From Leisingera aquaemixtae (lineage in GTDB: Bacteria > Pseudomonadota > Alphaproteobacteria > Rhodobacterales > Rhodobacteraceae): a stretch of 64,000 nucleotides of DNA. Under the pieces are notes generated by a model. That model did no database searches and had not been told where the DNA came from. It saw only the letters and a list, made by a program, of their open reading frames with translations. Positions 7,865-15,678 of this stretch are shown in pieces; the first letter of the stretch is position 1; each line of letters starts with the position of its first letter. The stretch is taken from assembly GCF_001458395.1 (NCBI RefSeq), contig NZ_CYSR01000030.1:434001-498000 (forward strand). The letters are read 5' to 3'. A program made the position numbers and the translations under genes.

Positions 7865-8797
7865 TTATGCTTCAGCGGCGGCCTTGGCGTCCTCGGGGGT
7901 GCCGACCTGGCGGCAGGCCAGATTGCGGTCGATCTTGCGGATCATGCCCGACAGCGCCTTGCCCGCGCCGATCTCCCAGAATTCAGTGACGCCCTTGGCG
8001 GCCATCGCCTGCACGCTTTCACGCCAGCGCACGGAGCCGGTCACCTGCTCCACCAGCAATGCACGGATTTCGTCCGGGCTGGTGACGGCGTCGGCGCGCA
8101 CGTTGGCAATCAGCGGCACCGCGGGGGATTTGATTTCGACACCCGCCAGCGCCTCGGCCATGGCATCCGCAGCAGGCTGCATCAGGGCGCAGTGGAAGGG
8201 GGCGGACACCGGCAGCATCACCGCGCGCTTGGCGCCCTTCTCCTTGGCGATTTCCGCCGCACGCTCGACCGCGGCTTTGGCGCCGGAGACCACCACCTGG
8301 GTGGGGTCGTTGTCGTTGGCGGCCTGGCAGACCTCGCCCTGGGCGGCTTCCTCAGCCACTGCGCGCACGGCCTCCAGGTCCAGACCCAGGATCGCGGCCA
8401 TCGCGCCCTCGCCCACCGGCACGGCGCTTTGCATGGCCTGGCCGCGGGTGCGCAGCAGGCGGGCGGTGTCGGTCACCGAGACCGCGCCGGCGGCCGCCAG
8501 CGCCGAGTATTCGCCCAGGGAATGGCCGGCCACAAAGGCGGCTTTGTCAATGGTGACGCCTTCGGCCTCCAGCGCCCGCATGGCGGCCATCGAGGTGGCC
8601 ATCAGCGCCGGCTGAGCGTTTTGGGTCAGGGTCAGGGTTTCGATATCGCCCGCCCAGATCAGCTGGCTCAGGCTTTCCCCCAGCGCCTCATCGACCTCGT
8701 CAAAGATGGCCTTGGCTGCCGGATAGGCATCGGCAAGCGCCTTGCCCATACCGATGGTCTGGGCGCCCTGGCCGGGGAACACGAATGCGATCGTCAT
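7865..8797 (-). CDS. fabD: Malonyl-CoA:ACP transacylase FabD
   Basis: 310 residues from the ATG at 8797 (MTIAFVFPGQGAQ); a longer frame upstream has no homology. It transfers malonyl from CoA to ACP. The nucleophile is Ser93 in AGHSLGEYSAL, with the oxyanion motif FPGQGAQ at the N-terminus and conserved Arg and His (VSAPFHCALM) downstream. It is first in the fabD-fabG unit. The gene starts divergently from the cytochrome b561 fusion gene, with 179 bases between them. Confidence 0.97.
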   Translation of the reverse strand: MTIAFVFPGQGAQTIGMGKALADAYPAAKAIFDEVDEALGESLSQLIWAGDIETLTLTQNAQPALMATSMAAMRALEAEGVTIDKAAFVAGHSLGEYSALAAAGAVSVTDTARLLRTRGQAMQSAVPVGEGAMAAILGLDLEAVRAVAEEAAQGEVCQAANDNDPTQVVVSGAKAAVERAAEIAKEKGAKRAVMLPVSAPFHCALMQPAADAMAEALAGVEIKSPAVPLIANVRADAVTSPDEIRALLVEQVTGSVRWRESVQAMAAKGVTEFWEIGAGKALSGMIRKIDRNLACRQVGTPEDAKAAAEA

Positions 8798-8976
8798 TGA
8801 AGACCTCGTCTGTTTTAGCGTTTGGCCTGATGTAACGGCCCTTGACGCAACGCACAAGCAAAGCTGCAGTCTGCGCACCGCTCCTGTGCGCCGGTGATGG
8901 GGGCGCGGATATTGCGCGGGGCGGCGGTGTTGCTACCTTGAGGGCAGACCGCGACTTGAAAAGGACCCGAAACGCC

Positions 8977-10224
8977 ATGCCCGGCCAAAACACGTTTCAG
9001 AGCTATGGCAGCGTTGCCAAGACCTTTCACTGGCTGACCGCGCTGCTGATCTTCTCCGCCTTTCCGCTGGGGTATTTCGCCAATGAGCTGGCGCATCAGA
9101 TACAAAGCCCGGGGTTTGACGGCAGCCAGGCGGTGATCGAGCGCGCCACCCTCTTGTTCTCGCTGCACAAGACCATCGGGGTTGCGGTGTTCTTTACCGC
9201 GCTTCTGCGCATCCTCTGGGCGCTGAGCCAGCCGAAACCCGGCCTGCTGCACCCGGACCGCAAGGCGGAGGCGCTGGCGGCGGAGATGGTGCATTGGCTG
9301 CTCTACGGCTCGCTGGTGGCGGTGCCGCTGAGCGGCTGGATCCACCATGCCGCCACCACCGGCTTTGCGCCGATCTGGTGGCCGTTCGGGCAGAGCCTGC
9401 CGTTTGTGCCGAAGTCCGAGGCGGTGGCGGGGGTCTTTGGCGGTGTGCACTGGGTGCTGGTCTGGACCCTGGCGGGCGCGCTGGGCCTGCATATTGCCGG
9501 CGCGCTGAAGCATCATGTGATCGACCGCGACGCCACCCTGCGGCGGATGCTGCCGGGCCAAGCCAGCCTGCCGCAGCCGCCCGCCCAGAGCCACAGCCTG
9601 CTGCCGCTGCTGGCGGCGCTGCTGGTCTGGGGCGGCGTGCTGGGCGGCGGCGCGGCGCTGGGCCTTTTGGGCGGCAAGCAGGCGGGTGAAAGCGGCACCG
9701 CCGCCCCCGTTGTGGCCGCGGACCCGGGCGCCGGGGCGGCAAGCGGCTGGATTGTGCAATCGGGCACCCTGGGGATTACCGTGACCCAGATGGGCGGCGC
9801 GGTCGCCGGCAGCTTTGGCGAATGGTCCGCCGTGATCAACTTCGAGGAGCCGGCGGCGCCGGGTCCGGCCGGGGATGTGGAGGTGACTGTCGCCATCCCG
9901 TCGCTGCAGCTGGGCACGGTGACACAGCAGGCCATGGGGGCGGATTATTTCGACAGCGCCGCGTTCCCCGCGGCCCTGTTCCAGGCGGAGATCGAGAAGC
10001 TGGCGGAGGGCTATCAGGCGGTTGGCACACTGACGATCAAGGATCAGACGGTGCCGGTCACCCTGCCCTTCGATCTGGCGCTGGAGGGGGACAGCGCGAA
10101 GATGACCGGCGGGCTGACCCTGAACCGGCTGGATTTCGGCATCGGCAAGAGCCTGCCGGACGAAAGCTCGCTGGGGTTTGCCGTCGATGTGGCGGTGGAG
10201 CTGGAAGCCAAGCGGGCGGAATAA
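8977..10224 (+). CDS. Cytochrome b561 - YceI fusion protein
   Basis: 415 residues from the ATG at 8977 behind AAAAGGA. Residues 1-180 form a four-helix diheme cytochrome b561 domain with heme-ligand candidates in KTFHWL, SLHKTIG, VHWVL and LGLHIAG. A fifth helix (LLPLLAALLVWGGVLGGG) and a flexible linker lead to a periplasmic YceI beta-barrel (about 235-415). YceI-fold proteins bind isoprenoid or amide lipids, and b561 proteins move electrons across the membrane, so this may handle a quinone-like lipid (inference). The fused form occurs in other proteobacteria. A separate YceI gene lies 630 bases downstream. Confidence 0.85.
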   Translation: MPGQNTFQSYGSVAKTFHWLTALLIFSAFPLGYFANELAHQIQSPGFDGSQAVIERATLLFSLHKTIGVAVFFTALLRILWALSQPKPGLLHPDRKAEALAAEMVHWLLYGSLVAVPLSGWIHHAATTGFAPIWWPFGQSLPFVPKSEAVAGVFGGVHWVLVWTLAGALGLHIAGALKHHVIDRDATLRRMLPGQASLPQPPAQSHSLLPLLAALLVWGGVLGGGAALGLLGGKQAGESGTAAPVVAADPGAGAASGWIVQSGTLGITVTQMGGAVAGSFGEWSAVINFEEPAAPGPAGDVEVTVAIPSLQLGTVTQQAMGADYFDSAAFPAALFQAEIEKLAEGYQAVGTLTIKDQTVPVTLPFDLALEGDSAKMTGGLTLNRLDFGIGKSLPDESSLGFAVDVAVELEAKRAE

Positions 10225-10267
10225 CCGGCGTCGGGGGGGCGGCTTCCGCCAGCCCTTCGAACCCGTG

Positions 10268-10298
10268 AAAGCCCCGGCAAACGTGCCGGGGCTTTTTG
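10268..10298. terminator. Intrinsic terminator after b561-YceI gene (works both ways)
   Basis: AAAGCCCCGGCA and TGCCGGGGCTTT form a 12-bp stem with a 4-base loop and T5 on the plus strand. It also faces the end of the His-rich gene on the other strand. Confidence 0.85.
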
Positions 10299-10354
10299 TG
10301 CCTGCAGGATCATGCCTTGTGCGGCGGCGCTCGTCCTGGCGCCTGGCCGCGGCT

Positions 10355-10684
10355 TCAGTGCCTGTGCCAGTAGTAGCCGCCATGGCGGCTGTGGTGCCGG
10401 TGGCCGCCGTGGCGGCGGTAATGGTGCCGGTCGCGTCCGGCGTAGTGGCGCCGTGGGCCGTAGTAGCCGTAATGTTTTTTCGGCTGATGGTAATAGGCGC
10501 GGCCGCGGTGGCGGTCCCGGTCTTTATCCAGGCTGTGGACAATGACGCCGAGAGCAATCAGCCCGGCAAGGGCGCGGGCCGCGTCGCGGCCTGAATCATG
10601 GGCGGCGGCGGGCGCGGTAAATGCCAGGCTGGCTGCGAGGGCCAATGCCGCACCGGCTGAAGCGAGAAAGCCTAAGCGGGACAT
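10355..10684 (-). CDS. Small secreted His/Tyr/Arg-rich protein
   Basis: 109 residues from the ATG at 10684 behind a near-perfect AAGGAGG. A signal peptide ends near TAPAAAHD. A short hydrophobic stretch (ARALAGLIALGVIVHSL) follows, then a C-terminal half made almost only of His, Tyr, Arg, Lys and Gly (for example YYHQPKKHYGYYG and HRHHSRHGGYYWHRH). Such tails can bind metals or nucleic acids, but that is inference. It is a stand-alone gene with its own ribosome site, and I do not recognise the family. Confidence 0.7.
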   Translation of the reverse strand: MSRLGFLASAGAALALAASLAFTAPAAAHDSGRDAARALAGLIALGVIVHSLDKDRDRHRGRAYYHQPKKHYGYYGPRRHYAGRDRHHYRRHGGHRHHSRHGGYYWHRH

Positions 10685-10796
10685 GGGTGCCTCCTTTCCG
10701 AAGTGGCCGGAGGGGCCAGCATAAGTGTGCGCCTTCGGAGGCGGAAAGGCCAGTGAACTTAGGTCACGGTTTGGGGAGGCGGGAGCAGGCGGCCAA

Positions 10797-10831
10797 AGGA
10801 AAACCGCCGGCCCCAAGGGAGCCGGCGGCTG
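10797..10831 (-). terminator. Intrinsic terminator after yceI
   Basis: CCGCCGGC and GCCGGCGG arms followed by TTTTCC on the minus strand, 26 bases beyond the stop of the YceI gene. Confidence 0.7.
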
Positions 10832-10856
10832 CAATTTCGCGGAGACCTTTGCCGGG

Positions 10857-11435
10857 TCAGCTGTCGGCCTTCATCGCCTCGACCGAGATCTTGATGTTGA
10901 CCTCGTCGCTCACGAAGGGGGCGAACTGGCCGAGGTTGTAGTCGGAGCGCAGGACCTGGGTGGTGGCATCAAAGCCGGCCCAGGGCTTCTTGGCCATCGG
11001 ATGCTCGCCTTTCTGGTTCAGCTTGGCATCCAGCACCACAGATTTGGTCACGCCGTTCAGGGTCAGATCGCCGGTGATCTTGGCGGCCTCCTCGCCGGTC
11101 ACTTCGATGCCGGTGGAGGTGAAGCTGATGGTTTCATCTTCGGTGGCGTCGAAGAAATCCTTGGTCATGAAGTGATCAAAGCGCGCCTGCCAGCCGGTGA
11201 ACATGCTGCTGAGCGGCATGGAAACGGAGACGGAGGAGTTGGCCGGGTCTTCCTGGTCGAACATGATCTCGCCCTCAAAACCGGCGAACAGCCCGTAGGT
11301 GGTCGAATAGCCAAGGTGGTTGTAGTCGAACAGGATCTGGCTGTGGCCGGGATCCAGGACGTATTTCTCGGGGGCGGCGGCAGCGCCGGTTGCAGCGGCA
11401 GCGGCCAGGGCGGCGGCAAGCAGGGTCTTCTTCAT
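10857..11435 (-). CDS. YceI family periplasmic lipid-binding protein
   Basis: 192 residues from the ATG at 11435. A signal peptide (MKKTLLAAALAAAAATGAAA) precedes a complete YceI domain: YVLDPGHSQILFDYNHLGYS at the start, KDFFDATEDETISF, KITGDLTLNGVTKSV and the C-terminal VNIKISVEA strand. Family members are extended lipocalin-like barrels that bind polyisoprenoid or fatty amides in the periplasm. It is homologous to the C-terminal half of the b561 fusion encoded upstream on the other strand. It may donate lipid to, or share ligand with, that protein (inference). Confidence 0.9.
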   Translation of the reverse strand: MKKTLLAAALAAAAATGAAAAPEKYVLDPGHSQILFDYNHLGYSTTYGLFAGFEGEIMFDQEDPANSSVSVSMPLSSMFTGWQARFDHFMTKDFFDATEDETISFTSTGIEVTGEEAAKITGDLTLNGVTKSVVLDAKLNQKGEHPMAKKPWAGFDATTQVLRSDYNLGQFAPFVSDEVNIKISVEAMKADS

Positions 11436-11534
11436 GGGAAAGGCTCCGTCTGAATTAATCTTATGCAACAGATGCGGCGAATGGCTCCCGAAAAGGAAGC
11501 CGGCAAAAACCAACAGTATCTGTGAGCGGGCGAA

Positions 11535-11563
11535 CACAAAACCCGGCTGTTGTGCAGCCGGGC
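11535..11563 (-). terminator. Intrinsic terminator after the 11.6-12.1 kb membrane-protein gene
   Basis: CCCGGCTG and CAGCCGGG form a perfect 8-bp stem with a 5-base loop, followed by TTTTGTG on the minus strand. Confidence 0.7.
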
Positions 11564-11589
11564 CTGTCTCGCGCAAAAGTGATGGGCGC

Positions 11590-12114
11590 TCAGGTCAGGA
11601 TCCGCACCGCGCCGCTGAACTGGTCGCGCAGCTGGCTGCGCATCGCGGCAGACTGGAGCGGCAGCTCGATCAGCAGGCTGCCGTCTGTTTCATACATCTG
11701 CACCGATGCGGCGGTCAGCCGGACCGCGCCGAGGCTTTCGTAGCTGCGGCGCAGCACCGTGGCCGGGCGGCCCTGCCCGTCCCGCTGCAGCAGGCGCAGC
11801 TCGCGGCGGACCGGATCGAAACAGGCCTCGGACCGGCGGCCGGGCCCCTGCGCGGTCATCAGCACCAGCCCGGCCAGCAGGAAGGCCACCGACACCCCCA
11901 TCCGGATCAGGTTCATCTCCGGGCCGGCGCCGGCCCCGGGCACCAGCCACAGCCCGGTGGAGCCAAGGATCATCGCCGCCCCCAGCAGCCGCAGCAGGAT
12001 CAGCCGCAGTTTCCAGTTTGCCTCCAGCCACAGGCTGAGCGGCATCGCCCTGGCCGCAGCACCAAGCGCCGCGGCGCCGGAGGCCATCGGCGGGGATTGA
12101 TCTGTCACTGCCAT
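11590..12114 (-). CDS. Membrane protein of unknown function
   Basis: 174 residues from the ATG at 12114 behind AAAGGG; an upstream in-frame ATG at 12201 would add 29 residues but lacks a clear ribosome site. Two transmembrane helices (about 42-60 and 72-90) are followed by a soluble C-terminal region beginning RRSEACFDPVRRELRLLQRD, which looks like a small beta domain. This resembles conserved hypothetical membrane proteins of Rhodobacteraceae. No catalytic motif was seen. It is divergent from rpsF and ends in its own terminator. Confidence 0.7.
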   Translation of the reverse strand: MAVTDQSPPMASGAAALGAAARAMPLSLWLEANWKLRLILLRLLGAAMILGSTGLWLVPGAGAGPEMNLIRMGVSVAFLLAGLVLMTAQGPGRRSEACFDPVRRELRLLQRDGQGRPATVLRRSYESLGAVRLTAASVQMYETDGSLLIELPLQSAAMRSQLRDQFSGAVRILT

Positions 12115-12289
12115 CTGACTGCCCTTTCTAAAGCTGCCCTGCCCGCGCGGAACCGCTCTTGCGTTCAGGCGCGCCGTTTGCGTTAAGACTTCGTTAAACA
12201 TTCAGGCCCGGCATTGGGGCAGCAATGGGGCGTGCCTGCGGTTTTGCAGCGGCGGCCCGCTGCGGCCCCCGGGCCGCGCCGGTTTTGCC

Positions 12290-12317
12290 TTGCTCTTTGC
12301 GCCTCAGCCTGTATAGG
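12290..12317 (+). promoter_or_regulatory. Candidate promoter of the rpsF-rpsR-rplI operon
   Basis: TTGCTC and TATAGG are 16 bases apart, about 110 bases before the rpsF ATG. This leaves a leader long enough for a ribosomal-protein autoregulatory site, though I see no specific one. The 312-base gap 12115-12426 holds nothing else I can name. Confidence 0.45.
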
Positions 12318-12426
12318 AGGCCCTGCTTCCGCGACACTTTCGATCCGCGCAGCCTCTCGTGACCAGGCAGTGGAAGCATGTGATGCCCGGTCTATGAAAT
12401 GCGCCTAGACACAAACAGGAGTTCGC

Positions 12427-12780
12427 ATGCCACTCTATGAGCATGTCATGATTGCGCGTCAGGACCTGTCCAACTCGCAAGCAGAAGGCCTCATCGAACA
12501 CTTCGGTGCTGTTCTGTCCGACAACGGCGGCAAGCTGGTCGACCAGGAGTACTGGGGCGTCAAGACCATGGCCTACAAGATCAACAAGAACCGCAAGGGC
12601 CACTATGCCTTCCTGCGCACCGACGCGCCCGCGTCTGCCGTGCAGGAAATGGAGCGCCTGATGCGTCTGCATGATGACGTGATGCGCGTCCTGACCATCA
12701 AGGTCGACGAGCACGCCGAGGGCCCTTCGGTCCAGATGCAGAAGCGCGACGAACGCGGCGAACGCCGTGAGCGCCGCTGA
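12427..12780 (+). CDS. rpsF: 30S ribosomal protein bS6
   Basis: 117 residues behind CAGGAG. The S6 fold is clear: MPLYEHVMIARQDLS opening, DQEYWGVKTMAYKINKN, GHYAFLRTDAP, and a charged Arg/Glu-rich tail. bS6 binds 16S rRNA in the platform of the small subunit together with bS18, encoded next. First gene of the rpsF-rpsR-rplI operon. Confidence 0.98.
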   Translation: MPLYEHVMIARQDLSNSQAEGLIEHFGAVLSDNGGKLVDQEYWGVKTMAYKINKNRKGHYAFLRTDAPASAVQEMERLMRLHDDVMRVLTIKVDEHAEGPSVQMQKRDERGERRERR

Positions 12781-12808
12781 TCAACGCTTGAGAAAAGGAC
12801 GCTAAATC

Positions 12809-13036
12809 ATGGCAGCCAAACCGTTTTTCCGCCGCCGCAAGGTTTGCCCGTTCTCGGGCGACAACGCGCCGAAGATCGACTACAAGGACACCCGTCTGCT
12901 GCAGCGCTACATCTCTGAGCGCGGCAAGATCGTTCCTTCGCGCATCACCGCCGTTTCGGCCAAGAAGCAGCGTGAGCTGGCCCGTGCTATCAAGCGCGCC
13001 CGCTTCCTCGCCCTGCTGCCCTACGCCGTGAAGTAA
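12809..13036 (+). CDS. rpsR: 30S ribosomal protein bS18
   Basis: 75 residues. It contains the S18 core: [36 protein letters not shown] and the basic [13 protein letters not shown]. It forms a heterodimer with bS6 in the 30S platform. The gene is 28 bases after rpsF with an AAAAGGA ribosome site. Confidence 0.98.
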   Translation: MAAKPFFRRRKVCPFSGDNAPKIDYKDTRLLQRYISERGKIVPSRITAVSAKKQRELARAIKRARFLALLPYAVK

Positions 13037-13048
13037 GGAGATAAGCAG

Positions 13049-13663
13049 ATGCAAGTTATCCTTCTTGAGCGCGTTGCAAAACTGGGCCAGATGGGCGACG
13101 TCGTTGACGTGAAGCCCGGCTTCGCCCGGAACTTCCTGCTGCCGCAGGGCAAGGCAAAAACCGCCTCCGAGGCCAACATCGCTTCTTTCGAAGCCCAGAA
13201 AGCGCAGCTGGAAGCGCGCAACCTGGAGACCAAGAAAGAAGCCGAGGCTCTGGCTGCGAAGCTGGACGGCCAGCAGTTCATCGTGATTCGCTCCGCATCG
13301 GACGCGGGCGCGCTGTACGGCTCCGTCACCCCGCGCGACGCGGCTGAAGCGGCAACCGAAGCCGGTTTCTCGGTCGACAAGAAACAGGTCGCCCTGATCG
13401 CTCCGATCAAGGACCTCGGCCTGCACTCGGTCTCCGTCAAGCTGCACCCGGAAGTCGAAGCCACCATCAAACTGAACGTTGCGCGTTCGGCAGAAGAAGC
13501 CGAACTGCAGGCATCGGGCAAATCGATCCAGGAGCTGGCCGCCGAAGAGGAAGCCGCTGCTGAATTCGAGATCTCCGAGCTGTTCGACGATATCGGCTCC
13601 GCAGCCTCCGACGACGACGAAGGCCCGGCAATCGAAGCCGCTGGCGACGAAGAAACCAACTGA
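13049..13663 (+). CDS. rplI: 50S ribosomal protein bL9
   Basis: 204 residues, longer than the roughly 150 of E. coli because of an acidic C-terminal extension (from about residue 160: [17 protein letters not shown]...), common in alphaproteobacteria. The N-terminal domain has [19 protein letters not shown] and [12 protein letters not shown], followed by the long connecting helix and the C-terminal RNA-binding domain. It extends from the L1 stalk base and influences frame maintenance. Last gene of the operon, 12 bases after rpsR. Confidence 0.97.
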   Translation: MQVILLERVAKLGQMGDVVDVKPGFARNFLLPQGKAKTASEANIASFEAQKAQLEARNLETKKEAEALAAKLDGQQFIVIRSASDAGALYGSVTPRDAAEAATEAGFSVDKKQVALIAPIKDLGLHSVSVKLHPEVEATIKLNVARSAEEAELQASGKSIQELAAEEEAAAEFEISELFDDIGSAASDDDEGPAIEAAGDEETN

Positions 13664-13690
13664 TCCCTTCGGGTCAGCTGAGACATGGGA

Positions 13691-13716
13691 AAGGCCGCCT
13701 TTTGGGCGGCCTTTTT
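13691..13716 (+). terminator. Intrinsic terminator of the rpsF operon
   Basis: AAGGCCGCC and GGCGGCCTT stem with a 5-base loop, followed by TTTTT. Confidence 0.9.
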
Positions 13717-13838
13717 CAGTTTGCGGCGGCCAACGCTAAAAGCCGGCCTAAGTTTTAAGAACATGCGCGTCCGCCATAAACCTTCCGTTTGCCGTTCCTT
13801 GCCAGCATGGCAGCGGGAGCAGAAGGGAGGGGTTTGCC

Positions 13839-14030
13839 TTGGATAACGACCTGGAGCGTGAGGAGCTGGCGCTGCGCCGGCGGCTGCTGTTCCGGCTGTT
13901 GCGCGGCCACCGGTTCGACCGGCCGGACTTCAGAACCGAAGCGATTGCCGATATCGTGCCCAATGGCCTGATTGCGCCGGACCGCAGCCTGTTCGGGACG
14001 CCGGACAAGCCAGGCCGCACGGCTGGCTGA
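13839..14030 (+). CDS. Small hypothetical protein with TTG start
   Basis: 63 residues, starting at TTG (13839) about 8 bases after a strong AAGGGAGGGG. The sequence MDNDLEREELALRRRLLFRL is a charged amphipathic helix, followed by DFRTEAIADIVPNG, which looks like ordered protein and not random frame. I do not recognise it. The strong ribosome site is the main reason to keep it. Its end overlaps a short direct repeat (ACGGCTGGCTGA twice). Confidence 0.45.
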   Translation: MDNDLEREELALRRRLLFRLLRGHRFDRPDFRTEAIADIVPNGLIAPDRSLFGTPDKPGRTAG

Positions 14031-14565
14031 CACGGCTGGCTGATATGGCGGCCTGAAACGGCGGGCAGCGCCCGCGGGACAGGCTGTGCAACGTCAGGTT
14101 CATGCCTGGCCAGACCCCGCCGAAAGCCCCGCTGGCGGAGGCACCGGCACGGTCGCCCGCGCGCATTTCTGCGCCCCGGACGCGCCCCGAAGTCCGGCTT
14201 TGCAAGACAGTCTGGCCGGCGCCCGGCCAAGGGGTTGTTGGGACCGCGGAAAATTGGGAAACAGCCGCGGCCCCGTCTGCCCGATTTGGTCAGATGCCCC
14301 ACAGGCGTGAGGGGCGATCTGCCTGAGGGTCGTGTTGCCTCAATGCGCATCCCCAATATGTAGTGGGCGGGCATATTTAACAAATGTCTAGTGCTTAAAC
14401 TTTGAAGAACCCGCCTGCCCCTCTCAGAACAGCCCCGCTCAGGCGGAAACCCCCTGTCGGTTTGGCGGTTCCCCGCCGCAGGCGGCCCCGGTGGCACGGG
14501 CAGGATTGCAGCGCCCGCCGAGGCGGGTAATCTGCCCGGCGTGAGAAACCGCTTTCGGAGGCCGC
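14031..14565. other. 535-base gap without a convincing gene
   Basis: Open frames here lack ribosome sites and homology. The one structure I see is a bulged hairpin at 14291-14321 (CAGATGCCCC with GGGGCGATCTG, 10-base loop) without a T tract. An AT-richer stretch at about 14350-14400 may hold the promoter of the following lipoprotein gene. Confidence 0.4.
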
Positions 14566-15042
14566 ATGACGCGCCGGACCCCTTTGATCTTGTTTTTTGC
14601 GGCTGCAGTGCTGTCTGCCTGCGCCAGCCCCGCCTCCCCGCCGGAGGTGTCCAGAGCCGCCCCGCCGCTCTACCCCAATGAAACCCCGGATCTGCGCCAG
14701 AAGATCAACTATTGGGCAGATCACTACGAGGTGCCGCGCAGCCTTGTGCACAGGCTGGCGGTCCGCGAAAGCACCCACAGGCCCAAGGCGGTGAACCGCC
14801 CCTACTACGGGCTGCTGCAGATCCTTCCCGCGACAGCGCGGTCGATGGGCTTCAAAGGCGAGCCTCAGGAACTGCTGGATGCCGACACCAACCTGCAATT
14901 TTCCGTAAAGTACCTGCGCGGCGCCTGGCTTCTGGCTGACGGCAGCCAGGACATGGCGGTAAAGCATTACTCGCGCGGTTATTATTACGAGGCCAAGCGC
15001 CGTGGCATGCTGGTGGAAACCGGCCTGCGGCCTGGAGGCTGA
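14566..15042 (+). CDS. Lipoprotein, SLT-type lytic transglycosylase
   Basis: 158 residues. A lipoprotein signal with lipobox LSAC (Cys19) indicates membrane anchoring. The SLT/lysozyme-like domain has the catalytic Glu68 in LAVRESTHRPKAV, then YYGLLQILPATARSMGF and the LQFSVKYLRGAW helix, followed by HYSRGYYY. It should cleave peptidoglycan glycan strands to 1,6-anhydro ends in the periplasm. It is short for the family and has no accessory domain. It stands alone, with terminator hairpins behind it. Confidence 0.85.
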   Translation: MTRRTPLILFFAAAVLSACASPASPPEVSRAAPPLYPNETPDLRQKINYWADHYEVPRSLVHRLAVRESTHRPKAVNRPYYGLLQILPATARSMGFKGEPQELLDADTNLQFSVKYLRGAWLLADGSQDMAVKHYSRGYYYEAKRRGMLVETGLRPGG

Positions 15043-15059
15043 CACCCGCCGGATCCGCA

Positions 15060-15112
15060 TCCGCAGCGCCCCAAGGGGGCGCTGCCCGGCCCAACGGGAC
15101 GCCGGGCTTTCC
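15060..15112 (+). terminator. Two successive hairpins after the transglycosylase gene
   Basis: The first pairs GCAGCGCCCC with GGGGGCGCTGC. The second pairs GCCCGGC with GCCGGGC and is followed by TTTCC. The T tract is short, so termination may be partial. Confidence 0.5.
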
Positions 15113-15204
15113 GCAGGAAAGCGCCAAGGACGGGCGGGAGCGCCGCGCTGAGCATCTGGCGGGGCTTTAGCAAAATTCTAACCGGCGCCCGCTTTACTGG
15201 CGCG

Positions 15205-15678
15205 ATGCTGACCCTGTTCAAACTGCTGCTGCCGGCGCTGATGCCGTCCTGGCGCTTCTTCAAATCGGTGGATCCGTCGCCGCGGGTGGAATGGCGCCTG
15301 CTTTCCAGCGCGTCCGGACCGCCCGCGCCCTGGCAGGAATTCCGGCCGCGGCCCGAGCGGCTGAGCCCGCTTGCTGTGGCCGGGCGGATGCTGTGGAATG
15401 CGCGCTGGAACGAAAGCCTGTTTCTGGTCAGCTGCGCCGAGCGGCTGACGCTGGCGCCGACCGAACACAGCCGCCAGGAAATCCTGCGCCGGATCGCGGC
15501 CGATCTGCGGCGCGGGCAGCCTCCCGGCGCGCTGCAGCCGTACCTGCAGTTCCGCCTGGTTTTTCTGGACCGGGGGGAGGACGGCCAGCTGATCAAGGCC
15601 GTCACCTATCAGTCCGAGCCGCATCTGATGGCCGCCCTCTCCGCTCAAGCGGCACGGGCCGAACGGGCCGCCGCATGA
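15205..15678 (+). CDS. Conserved hypothetical protein, partner of HTTM-like gene
   Basis: 157 residues. The N-terminal helix MLTLFKLLLPALMPSWRFF may be a membrane-interface or signal-anchor segment. The rest is soluble and Arg-rich with conserved-looking patterns (VEWRLLS, WNESLFLVSCAERL, YLQFRLVFLDRG). Its TGA overlaps the ATG of the next gene (ATGA), so the two products are probably made together. I do not recognise a domain. The pairing suggests it works with the membrane protein encoded next. Confidence 0.7.
   Translation: MLTLFKLLLPALMPSWRFFKSVDPSPRVEWRLLSSASGPPAPWQEFRPRPERLSPLAVAGRMLWNARWNESLFLVSCAERLTLAPTEHSRQEILRRIAADLRRGQPPGALQPYLQFRLVFLDRGEDGQLIKAVTYQSEPHLMAALSAQAARAERAAA

Noticed and set aside
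6909-8615. 568-codon plus-strand frame over fabG and fabD
   Set aside because: Antisense shadow of two certain genes; no signal or motif.
8815-10557. 580-codon minus-strand frame over the b561-YceI gene
   Set aside because: Starts in Thr/Ala repeats and lacks any domain. The plus-strand gene is well supported.
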